This document shows positions 15,250-21,446 of a DNA stretch of 21,446 bases, one piece after another. Position 1 is the stretch's first letter; every line of letters begins with the position of its first letter. The stretch covers positions 1 through 21,446 of the forward strand of contig DASWMO010000341.1 of NCBI GenBank assembly GCA_036399715.1. Reading direction: 5' to 3'. Both the position numbers and the translations under genes were made by a program. A model generated the notes under the pieces. The model was not told where the DNA came from. It did not search any database and saw only the letters and a list, made by a program, of their open reading frames with translations. This DNA is from DASVSE01 sp036399715 (GTDB lineage: Bacteria; Bacteroidota; Rhodothermia; Rhodothermales; Rubricoccaceae).

Positions 15250-17000
15250 TAGTAGACGCGCTCCTTGGGGGCGAACTGCGTGATCACGACGTCCTTATAG
15301 GCGATCTCCGTGCCGCCGTGCTGGTCGCTCGTGAAGAGGGTGTGCTTGAGCCAGGCGCCGTCGTCGCGCTTGGAGTAGTCCTCACGGAGGTGCGCGCCGC
15401 GGGACTCGGTGCGGTTGCGCGCAGAGACGGCGATGGCCTCGGCATAGTCGACCATGAACTGGATCTCGACGGCGTCCATGAGGTCCGTGTTGAAGCGCGC
15501 GCCCTTGTCCTCGACCGTCACGGTCGCCGCACGGTCGCGGAGCGTCTGGAGGTCGTCGATGGCCTCCGTCAGCGTCTCGTCGGTGCGGTAGACCGAGACG
15601 TTCTTCATCATGGTCTCCTGGAGGTCCGTACGGATCCCCACGGCCTTCTCGCCCGAGGCGCGGGAGAGGATCGAGTCCAGCATGTCGCGCGTCGTCGCCT
15701 CGGCGTCGGCCGGGAGCGGCTCGCGCGTGTTGCCCTCGGTCCGGATGGCCTTGGCCATCGCCATGCCCGCGCGGCGGCCAAAGACGACGAGGTCCAGCAG
15801 CGAGTTGGTTCCGAGGCGGTTGGCGCCGTGGACGCTCACACAGGCGCACTCGCCGATGGCGTAGAAGCCGGACACGACGCTCTCCTGGGTCGCGCCGGCC
15901 ATGACCTGCCCGTCGACGTTGGTCGGGATGCCGCCCATCGCGTAGTGGGCCGTCGGCGCGATCGGGATAGGCTGCTTGACAGGGTCGATGCCGAGGTAGA
16001 CGCGCGAAAAGGTCGAGATCTCGGGCAGCTTGTTCTCCAGCACGTCCCGGCCGACGCCCGTCATGTCGAGGTGGACGTAGTCCTTGCCCTCGATGCCGCG
16101 GCCCTCGCGGACCTCCTTGTAGATGCACTGCGCGACCATGTCGCGGGGCGCGAGGTCTTTCACCGTCGGCGCGTAGCGCTCCATGAAGCGCTCGCCCTCG
16201 GAGTTGCGCAGGATGCCGCCCTCGCCGCGGGCGCCCTCGGTGATGAGGATGCCGAGGCGGTAGAGGCCCGTCGGGTGGAACTGGACGAACTCCATGTCCT
16301 CGAGCGGCAGGCCGGCCCGGAGGGCGATCGCGAAGCCGTCACCGGTCCCGGCGTGCGCGTTGGACGTCGTCTTGAACGCGCGGCCGTAGCCGCCCGTCGC
16401 GAAGCACGTGATCTTGGAGTGGAACGTGTGGACCTGCCCGGTCAGAATCTCGTACGCGACGCATCCGATGACGGCCCCGCCGTCGGCCTCGTCGGCGCGG
16501 ACGAGGTCGAGCACCTGGTACTCGTCGTAGAACGTGACCTTCTGCTTCACGCACTGCTCGTAGAGCGTGTGCAGGATCATGTGGCCCGTGCGGTCGGCGG
16601 CGTAGCACGCGCGGCGGACGGGCGCCTCGCCGAAGTTGCGCGTGTGCCCGCCGAAGCGGCGCTGCGCGATCTTGCCCTCGCGCGTGCGCGAGAATGGGAC
16701 GCCGTAGTGCTCCAGCTCGATGATGGTCCGCGGCGCGTCGGCGCACATCGTCTCGATGGCGTCCTGGTCGCCGAGGTAGTCCGAGCCCTTGACCGTGTCG
16801 AAGGCGTGCCAGAGCGGGTTGTCGTCCTCCTCGTTGCCGAGGGCCGCGCCGATGCCGCCCTGCGCGGCGCCGGTGTGCGAGCGGAGCGGGTGCAGCTTCG
16901 AGACGACGGCGACGTCGGCCCCGCCCTCGCGGGCGTAGAGCGCGGCCATCATGCCGGCCCCGCCGGCGCCGACGATGACGATGTCGTGGGAGAAAGTCAT
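15249..17000 (-). CDS. sdhA: succinate dehydrogenase flavoprotein subunit SdhA
   Basis: SdhA oxidises succinate to fumarate with covalently bound FAD. The 583-residue protein has the N-terminal FAD-binding glycine motif (VGAGGAG, 10-16) and His42 in RSHTGAAQGG, the residue that carries FAD. It also has the substrate-site QFHPTGLY motif, the conserved Arg in LAPRDMVAQ, HYAMGGIPTN, and ANRLGTNSLLDLVVFGRRAG near the FAD adenine site. Length is normal. I chose ATG 17000, which places the first beta strand at residue 5. A longer frame from 17057 would translate the repeat spacer and is rejected. It follows sdhD after 82 nt occupied by a hairpin-forming heptamer repeat, and precedes sdhB. It works with SdhB on the cytoplasmic face of the membrane subunits. 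Confidence 0.97.
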   Translation of the reverse strand: MTFSHDIVIVGAGGAGMMAALYAREGGADVAVVSKLHPLRSHTGAAQGGIGAALGNEEDDNPLWHAFDTVKGSDYLGDQDAIETMCADAPRTIIELEHYGVPFSRTREGKIAQRRFGGHTRNFGEAPVRRACYAADRTGHMILHTLYEQCVKQKVTFYDEYQVLDLVRADEADGGAVIGCVAYEILTGQVHTFHSKITCFATGGYGRAFKTTSNAHAGTGDGFAIALRAGLPLEDMEFVQFHPTGLYRLGILITEGARGEGGILRNSEGERFMERYAPTVKDLAPRDMVAQCIYKEVREGRGIEGKDYVHLDMTGVGRDVLENKLPEISTFSRVYLGIDPVKQPIPIAPTAHYAMGGIPTNVDGQVMAGATQESVVSGFYAIGECACVSVHGANRLGTNSLLDLVVFGRRAGMAMAKAIRTEGNTREPLPADAEATTRDMLDSILSRASGEKAVGIRTDLQETMMKNVSVYRTDETLTEAIDDLQTLRDRAATVTVEDKGARFNTDLMDAVEIQFMVDYAEAIAVSARNRTESRGAHLREDYSKRDDGAWLKHTLFTSDQHGGTEIAYKDVVITQFAPKERVY

Positions 17001-17002
17001 GG

Positions 17003-17078
17003 GGTTGGAGGTTGGGGATTGGGTGTTGGGGACCGGGAGGGAGGTGCCGATCCCCAACCCCTAATCCCCAATCCCGGG
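17003..17078. repeat. heptanucleotide repeat forming a long hairpin before sdhA
   Basis: The plus strand shows 7-nt periodicity with GGTTGGG-like units on one side (17003-17044) and TCCCCAA-like units on the other (17051-17078). Positions 17010-17032 pair with 17051-17073 at 20 of 23 places around an 18-nt loop. The plus (template) strand also holds a G-quadruplex motif: G runs at 17014-17017, 17021-17023, 17028-17031, 17035-17037 and 17039-17041, loops 1-4 nt. In the sdh mRNA the stem ends about 9 nt before the sdhA ATG. Confidence 0.75.
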
Positions 17079-17082
17079 CTCG

Positions 17083-17670
17083 CTAGAGCCCTGCCACGAT
17101 GACGGCGTAGGCTCCGATGACGAACAGCACGAGCGCGATGGTCCACGAGAGCGCGGACGCGCCAGCGCGGAGCAGGTCGTTTCGGATGTAGTCCGTCATG
17201 ATGTTGTTGAGCCCGTAGAAGCCGTGGTGGAGCGCGAACAGCAGGAAGAGCAGGTTGAAGCCCTTCCAGAGGACGGCGTAGACCGGGTCCCCGAGGCGCA
17301 GCATGAGCACGTCGTACGGCGTGATCGCGTCCGTCTCGGCCGGCGGGTGCGTCGGGCCGGGGGCCGTGCCGTCCGATCGCTCGCCCTGGAAGGCGACGGT
17401 GACGGCGCGCGACCGCTCGGGCTGCGGCCCGCCCGTCCGGGTGCGCGCGGCGCGGACGGCCGCCTCGGCCTCCTCGGAGTACTCGGGCAGCTCGCCCGCG
17501 TGCGCGCCGTCGGCCGAGATCACGGAGTGCGAGACGCTCGCCGTGACGCGGCTGTAGTGCTGCACCCAGAAGTGGGTGATGAGCAGGAAGACGAGGAACG
17601 TGCCCGTGATGCGGTGCGCGAACCACTGGACGGCGCTGCTCTGCGAGCCCTTTCCGTAGGTCGTCGCCAT
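17083..17670 (-). CDS. sdhD: succinate dehydrogenase membrane subunit SdhD (with extra loop)
   Basis: This is the second membrane anchor of complex II. The 195-residue protein starts at ATG 17670, two nt after the sdhC stop. Three membrane helices are visible: about 22-38 (ITGTFLVFLLITHFWVQH), 134-152 (ending FALHHGFYGLNNIMTDY) and 174-193. The HHGFYGLNNIMTDY motif matches the usual second-helix end that helps bind quinone or heme. Between helix 1 and the YDVLMLRLGDP segment there are about 75 extra residues (40-115), acidic then Arg/Pro-rich; relatives commonly have a short loop here. If helix 1 runs as in other SdhD proteins the insert lies outside the membrane. Codon use in the insert matches the rest, and the frame is intact. 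The role of the insert is unknown. Confidence 0.9.
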   Translation of the reverse strand: MATTYGKGSQSSAVQWFAHRITGTFLVFLLITHFWVQHYSRVTASVSHSVISADGAHAGELPEYSEEAEAAVRAARTRTGGPQPERSRAVTVAFQGERSDGTAPGPTHPPAETDAITPYDVLMLRLGDPVYAVLWKGFNLLFLLFALHHGFYGLNNIMTDYIRNDLLRAGASALSWTIALVLFVIGAYAVIVAGL

Positions 17671-17672
17671 TG

Positions 17673-18107
17673 TTAGTGCGAGAAGTAGTCCACGAGGGCC
17701 GCGATCGACGGGTACCCGCCGACGGCGAAGAGGACGGCCGCGACGGCGCCGAGCGTCCAGAAGAGCTTCTGCTGGTTGGGGCTCCAACCCATAAAGTCGA
17801 TCAGCACGATCCGCATCCCGTTGAGGGCGTGGTACACGACCGCGCCGAGCAGCAGGAACTCACCGACCTTGTACAGCGGCCCGTGGTAGCTCGCGATGAG
17901 CGCGTTATAGGCCGCCGGGTTTGTGATCGACTTGAGGCCCCAGATGTGGATCACGAGGTAGCCCACGAGCGCGAGGCCCGTCAGGCGGTGCAGCATCCAC
18001 GCGAACATGCCGACGCGGATGCGGTAGCGCTGCACGGGGTGGGCCTCGACGTCCGCGCCAAGCATCGGGGCGGAGAGCGGGAGGGCGGTGTCGGTCACGA
18101 CGGCCAT
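17673..18107 (-). CDS. sdhC: succinate dehydrogenase cytochrome b556 subunit SdhC
   Basis: This is the first gene of the sdh operon; it encodes a membrane anchor that binds heme b and forms part of the quinone site. The 144-residue product has a short cytoplasmic N-terminus (to about 35) and three helices (about 37-57, 82-102 and 115-135). Conserved features are HRLTGLALVGYLVIHIW at 40-56 and VYHALNGMRIVLIDF at 91-105, with His93 the likely heme ligand. The start is ATG 18107, in keeping with family length. sdhD follows after 2 nt, so the two are translationally linked. A dyad with promoter-like boxes lies 59-98 nt upstream. A terminator separates it from citrate synthase, so the sdh genes probably have their own promoter. 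Confidence 0.94.
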   Translation of the reverse strand: MAVVTDTALPLSAPMLGADVEAHPVQRYRIRVGMFAWMLHRLTGLALVGYLVIHIWGLKSITNPAAYNALIASYHGPLYKVGEFLLLGAVVYHALNGMRIVLIDFMGWSPNQQKLFWTLGAVAAVLFAVGGYPSIAALVDYFSH

Positions 18108-18165
18108 GGCCTCGGGCGGTGTGTGGAGGGGTGGACGGGGAAGCTACCGGCGCACGCGCACGGAG

Positions 18166-18205
18166 TTTCAGCTTTGACTGAAAGTTACAAGCGACCCGCT
18201 GTCAA
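18166..18205 (-). promoter_or_regulatory. candidate promoter/operator of the sdh operon
   Basis: On the minus strand TTGACA (18200-18205) is followed after 12 nt by TAACTTTC (18180-18187), one base from the Bacteroidota TAnnTTTG -7 motif. The TTG-to-TA distance (15 nt) is shorter than the usual 19 or so. Overlapping it is a perfect dyad, TTTCAG (18166-18171) with CTGAAA (18178-18183), which could bind a repressor. The site lies 59-98 nt before sdhC in a locally A/T-richer patch. Confidence 0.4.
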
Positions 18206-18296
18206 TCTACGCGCGGGCTCCGACCGCCGGTCGGCTCCGGCTCGGCGGCTGGCCCGGGCCACCGAGGGGCCACCCGAACGGGCGGGCATAAGACGC

Positions 18297-18332
18297 GAGA
18301 CGCCCCCGACCGACAGGCGGCGGGGGCGTCTC
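18297..18332 (-). terminator. terminator of citrate synthase gene
   Basis: A perfect 12-bp stem (GAGACGCCCCCG with CGGGGGCGTCTC) closes a 12-nt loop, 29 nt after the citrate synthase stop. It separates that gene from the sdh operon. Confidence 0.75.
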
Positions 18333-18361
18333 GAAGGCGGTACGACTCGCTGGGAGCCGGC

Positions 18362-19525
18362 TCAGCCGCGCTCGGCGATGGGCGTGATCGTCCGCCCGCG
18401 CTCGCCGACGTACTCCGACGACGGCCGGATGAGCGCGTTGTCGGCGTACTGCTCCAGCAGGTGCGCCGTCCAGCCCGTGATGCGCGAGACGGCGAAGATC
18501 GGCGTGTAGAGGTCCGTCTCGATGCCGAGCAGGTGGAAGACCGACGCCGAGAAGAAGTCGACGTTCGGGTTGAGGTTCTTCTGGCCCTTGGCCGCCTCCA
18601 TGATCGCGACCGACATGTCGTACCACTTCATCTCGCCCTTCTCCTGCGAGAGGTCCTCGAGGAGGTCCCGGAGGATGGCCGCGCGCGGGTCCAGCGTGCG
18701 GTAGACGCGGTGGCCGAGGCCCATGAGCTTCTCCTTGGCCGCGAACTTGCGCGCGACGTAGGCGCTCGTGTCCTCGCCCGAGGCGTCGATCTCGAGGAGC
18801 ATCCGCATCACCTCGATGTTGGCCCCGCCGTGGAGCGGCCCCTTGAGCGCGCCGATGGCGCCCGTGATCGCCGAGTACATGTCGGCGAGCGTGGAGCCGA
18901 TGACGCGCGCGGCGAACGTGGACGCGTTGAGGTCGTGCTCGGCCTGCAGCACGAGGGCCGCATCGAAGATGCGCTCGGCGGACGGGCCCGGGGCCTCGCC
19001 GTTGAGCATGTAGAGGAACTCGTAGGCCGTCGAGCCCTCGCCCTTCGGCGCGACGGGCTCGAGGCCCTTCCGGATGCGGTCGAAGGCCGCGAGCAGCGTC
19101 GGCAGCTTGGCCGTGAGGCGGACCGCGATGCGGTAGTTCGCCTCGGGCGTCATGACGTCGGCCTCGGGGTCGTAGGCGGCCATCATCGAGACGGCCGTCC
19201 GGATTGCCGCCATCGGGTTGGCGTCGTCGGGCGTGTGGTGCCGGAGGTGGTCGATGATCTCGGGCCGGAGCGCGCGCTCGGCGCGGAGCTGCGTGTGGAG
19301 CTCGTCGAGCTGCGCCTGCGTCGGCAGGTCGCCGTGCCAGAGCAGGTACGCGACCTCCTCGAACGAGGCGTTGCGCGCGAGGTCGTCGATCTCGTAGCCG
19401 CGGTAGAGCAGCTCGCCGGCCTCGCCGTCGATGTAGCAGATCGCGGTGTCGAGGGCGATGACGCCGGCGAGGCCGCGCGAGCGGGCGGGAGCCGCCGGGG
19501 CGGCGGGGGTGGACGTGTCGGCCAT
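18362..19525 (-). CDS. gltA: citrate synthase
   Basis: This enzyme joins oxaloacetate and acetyl-CoA to citrate, the entry step of the TCA cycle, in the cytoplasm. The 387-residue length fits the short bacterial/archaeal type of citrate synthase. Active-site residues are in place: His232 in GPLHGGAN, His272 in GLGHRVYRTLDPRA and Asp323 in NPNVDFFSASV, with His197 in AEHDLNASTF. A related 2-methylcitrate synthase cannot be ruled out by eye, but no prp genes are nearby and the TCA neighbours favour citrate synthase. The first 20 or so residues are an Ala/Pro-rich extension; ATG 19525 is the only good start. It is transcribed in the same direction as sdhCDAB but is cut off from it by a terminator, and it diverges from the ribonuclease gene. 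Confidence 0.95.
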   Translation of the reverse strand: MADTSTPAAPAAPARSRGLAGVIALDTAICYIDGEAGELLYRGYEIDDLARNASFEEVAYLLWHGDLPTQAQLDELHTQLRAERALRPEIIDHLRHHTPDDANPMAAIRTAVSMMAAYDPEADVMTPEANYRIAVRLTAKLPTLLAAFDRIRKGLEPVAPKGEGSTAYEFLYMLNGEAPGPSAERIFDAALVLQAEHDLNASTFAARVIGSTLADMYSAITGAIGALKGPLHGGANIEVMRMLLEIDASGEDTSAYVARKFAAKEKLMGLGHRVYRTLDPRAAILRDLLEDLSQEKGEMKWYDMSVAIMEAAKGQKNLNPNVDFFSASVFHLLGIETDLYTPIFAVSRITGWTAHLLEQYADNALIRPSSEYVGERGRTITPIAERG

Positions 19526-20162
19526 CGGTCGGGAAGAAGAGAGAGCAGCGGAGGCGCGGCCGCACAGGCGCGGCGCGGGCCTCCAACAACGGACTATCGC
19601 CGGCGATGTTCGCCCACGCAGGCCGGCCGCGCTCGTCCGCCGACCGACTTTCCGGAGAGTTCAGAATGGGGACGCCGCGCAGGCCGGAAGCGGTTCCGGG
19701 CCGGGGCCCGTTGCCGTGTGGCGCGATCCGTGCAGGTCGTCTGTTTCTCTCCGGTTCTGCACGCCCGGCCCCACCGCCCCGCCGCGCGGCGTCGGTACCT
19801 TGTTTCCTGCGAGACGGCACCGCCCGGCCGACCGGCCCGGCACGCCTCGCGAGCCACCTCTGACAGCTCGCCTCGCCCTCCGCGCCAGACCCGGCGCGAG
19901 CAGCCTGCCCGGCAAGTGTGCCGGCGCTGCCCCATGACCCTTCTGCTGTCCCTTTTCCGCGCCGTCGCCCTCTGGGCCGCGTCCTGGCCCCTCGGGCCGG
20001 CGACGCGCCCGGACGTGTGCGCCGCGCCCGTCGCCGCCCCGGCCCCGGCCCGCCCGTCTCAGAGACGACGCGCGCCGCGCCCCGCCGCCCCCGCCGCCTC
20101 TGCGGCGGCAGCGGCGCCTGCCCTGGCCGTTGGCCCGGACCGGCGACCCCTCCCCTGCCCTT
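19526..20162. other. 637-bp divergent region between citrate synthase and ribonuclease genes
   Basis: The promoters of both genes should lie here, but I found no convincing -7/-33 pair. No open frame is well supported. Close to the ribonuclease start there are two dyads: CGTCTC-A-GAGACG (20055-20067) and CCGCCGC/GCGGCGG around CTCT (20091-20108). Confidence 0.5.
20091..20108 (+). promoter_or_regulatory. leader hairpin before the Rne/Rng-family ribonuclease gene
   Basis: A perfect 7-bp G/C stem with a 4-nt loop sits 54-71 nt before the TTG start; a second palindrome lies at 20055-20067. In Escherichia coli the rne leader folds into hairpins used for autoregulation, so a similar role is conceivable; this is inference. 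Confidence 0.25.
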
Positions 20163-21446
20163 TTGAAGAAGCAAATCATCATCAACGCGAGCCAGGACCG
20201 CTCGCGCATTGCCATCGTGGAGGACGGCGAGCTCGTCGAGCTCTACGTCGAGAACCCCGATAACGTCCGCACGATCGGCAACATCTACCTCGGCAAGGTC
20301 GAGAAGGTGATGCCGACGCTGCGCGCCGCGTTCGTCAACATCGGCGAGAAGCAGGACGCGTTCCTGCACTTCTCGGACCTCACGGACAACTTCCCGCAGC
20401 TTCTCGCCATGGCCGGCGAGGACGTGCCGGGCCTCGACGAGCCGATGCTCGCCCTCGCCCCGCAGAAGCGCATCGCCGACGACGAGTCCGAGCCCGAGGT
20501 CGAGGACGTCCTCGAAGTCGAGTCCGCGTCGGACGAAGCAGCCGAGCCGTCGCGCAGCCGCTCGACGCGCAGCCGCCGCTCGCGGGGCCGCGGCGGCCGT
20601 GGCCGGACCGGCGGCGCGTCCGAGGAGGACGAGCAGGAGGAGGCCGGCGAGGAATCGCCGCGCCCGAGCCGCGGCGTCTTCGTCCTCGACCTGTCGAGCA
20701 AGCCCAAGGCGCGGACGCCCCGGCCCGCCGCACCGGCCGCCCCCGCACCGGCCGCTGCTGAAGCGGTCCCCGCCGAGGCACCGGTCCCGACGACACCGGC
20801 TCCCGCCGATGCAGTCGAAGCCGCCCCGCGCTCACGCCGCGCGCCGCGCGCCGCCCGGACGGCGGCGGACCTGCCGCCTGCGGACACCGAGGACGCGTCC
20901 GCCGAGCCGCCGGCCGAGACTGCCCCGAAGGCCCGGCGCACGCGCGCCAAAAAGGCCGCCCCCGAGACGACGGCCGAGCCGACCTCAGAGGTCGCCGAGG
21001 CGCCGGCCGCCGAAACCCCGACCGCGGAGACGCCAGCCGAGACGGCGCCGAAGCCGCGCCGGACGCGTGCCAAGAAGACGGCTTCGGCTGAGGCGGCACC
21101 GGATCAGACCGCGACGGCCGCCCCGACTGCGCCCGCTCAGACCGCGCCCGCTCCGGCCGATGCGCCCGCCATCGCCCCGGCTACGGACGACGCCCGGACG
21201 GCCCGTCCGCGCCGCGCGCCGCGCAACCGCCCCGCCCCGGCCACGCCGGCCCCCGCCCTCTCCGCGCCAGCCGACGCACCGGACGACCGCGTCGATACGA
21301 GCCTCGCCGACCGGGCGACGTCCGACGCGGCCCAGACGCCGGACGACGCCCCGCGCAGCCGCCGCCGGACGCGCGGCGACTCGGAGGCGCGCTCGTCCGA
21401 GACGCGCTCGCCGGAGACGACGACGCCCGAGGCGCATACCAAGGAG
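20163..21446 (+). CDS. rng: Rne/Rng-family endoribonuclease, N-terminal part with long disordered insert (3' end outside window)
   Basis: Residues 1-80 match the start of RNase E/G proteins: KKQIIINASQDRSRIAIVEDG, then ELYVENPDNVRTIGNIYLGK, then RAAFVNIGEKQDAFLHFSDL. The latter two belong to the S1 RNA-binding domain. The enzyme cleaves single-stranded RNA in rRNA processing and mRNA decay; the catalytic domain lies beyond the window. After about residue 82 the S1 domain is interrupted by a low-complexity stretch through residue 428. It is acidic (about 105-165), then Pro/Ala/Glu/Thr-rich with basic motifs such as RSRSTRSRRSRGRG near 131-144 and RRTRAKK at 258-264 and 299-305. The start is TTG 20163: the frame is closed by TGA at 19935 and holds no ATG or GTG before it. 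The frame stays open to the right edge. It diverges from citrate synthase. Confidence 0.9.
   Translation, partial: MKKQIIINASQDRSRIAIVEDGELVELYVENPDNVRTIGNIYLGKVEKVMPTLRAAFVNIGEKQDAFLHFSDLTDNFPQLLAMAGEDVPGLDEPMLALAPQKRIADDESEPEVEDVLEVESASDEAAEPSRSRSTRSRRSRGRGGRGRTGGASEEDEQEEAGEESPRPSRGVFVLDLSSKPKARTPRPAAPAAPAPAAAEAVPAEAPVPTTPAPADAVEAAPRSRRAPRAARTAADLPPADTEDASAEPPAETAPKARRTRAKKAAPETTAEPTSEVAEAPAAETPTAETPAETAPKPRRTRAKKTASAEAAPDQTATAAPTAPAQTAPAPADAPAIAPATDDARTARPRRAPRNRPAPATPAPALSAPADAPDDRVDTSLADRATSDAAQTPDDAPRSRRRTRGDSEARSSETRSPETTTPEAHTKE

Noticed and set aside
17001..17057. N-terminal extension of SdhA from 17057
   Set aside because: The extra residues are a translation of the heptamer repeat; SdhA proteins begin close to the FAD-binding strand.
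15318..17102. 594-codon open frame on the plus strand
   Set aside because: It is the antisense shadow of sdhA; the minus strand has every SdhA motif, and the plus translation is Arg/Ala/Asp-rich with no family features.
18461..20263. 600-codon open frame on the plus strand
   Set aside because: Antisense shadow of citrate synthase that runs on into the GC-rich divergent gap; no recognisable protein motifs.
19934..20263. ATG-started frame beginning MTLLLSLFRAVALWAASW, looking a little like a signal peptide
   Set aside because: It overlaps the well-supported ribonuclease start by about 100 nt, and after the hydrophobic part becomes Ala/Pro/Arg low complexity.
18207..20369. 720-codon open frame on the minus strand
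   Set aside because: A frame-shifted shadow of citrate synthase extended through GC-rich sequence; it also runs antisense into the ribonuclease start.

Overview
The window is very GC-rich, with strong G/C preference at third codon positions, and shows no obvious Shine-Dalgarno sequences before most starts. A secreted protein with a type IX secretion (T9SS) C-terminal sorting domain, an SdhCDAB complex and a KKQIII-type Rne/Rng ribonuclease point to the Bacteroidota/Rhodothermota side. My best guess is a marine, high-GC Rhodothermales member (Rubricoccaceae-like). That placement is inferred from gene types and composition; there is no marker gene to prove it.

Left part (1-7004): the C-terminal part of an Omp85/BamA-like outer-membrane barrel protein, open at the left edge. 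It is followed by a very large soluble sensor histidine kinase (GAF plus about eight PAS domains, HisKA, HATPase). A GAF/PAS-type LuxR regulator converges on the kinase gene. Middle part (7005-10170): a T9SS-sorted secreted protein (minus) and a lipoprotein (plus) diverge from a 696-bp gap that holds two copies of a 53-bp imperfect repeat and several dyads. The lipoprotein gene ends at a 17-bp-stem terminator.

Accessory strip (10020-10826): a decayed IS110-family transposase, recognisable in three frames with a frameshift at a G7 run, an internal stop and a deletion of the catalytic core. Next come a FUSC-family membrane transporter and a small unrecognised protein with a possible frameshifted tail, both minus.

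Right part (14340-21446): a TCA-cycle block on the minus strand, in transcription order citrate synthase, terminator, then sdhC-sdhD-sdhA-sdhB, terminator. Both long spacers inside the sdh operon (before sdhA and before sdhB) carry 7-nt-periodic G-rich tracts forming inverted repeats. The one just before sdhA can fold into a stem of about 23 positions and has a G-quadruplex motif on the template strand. I regard this as the most notable unexplained structure here. SdhD carries an extra hydrophilic loop of about 75 residues. Divergent from citrate synthase is an Rne/Rng-family ribonuclease starting at TTG, whose S1 domain is interrupted by a disordered Pro/Ala/Arg/Glu-rich stretch of at least 340 residues that runs off the right edge.

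No tRNA, rRNA, CRISPR array or intact mobile element was seen. Most other long open frames are antisense or frame-shifted shadows caused by the high GC content.
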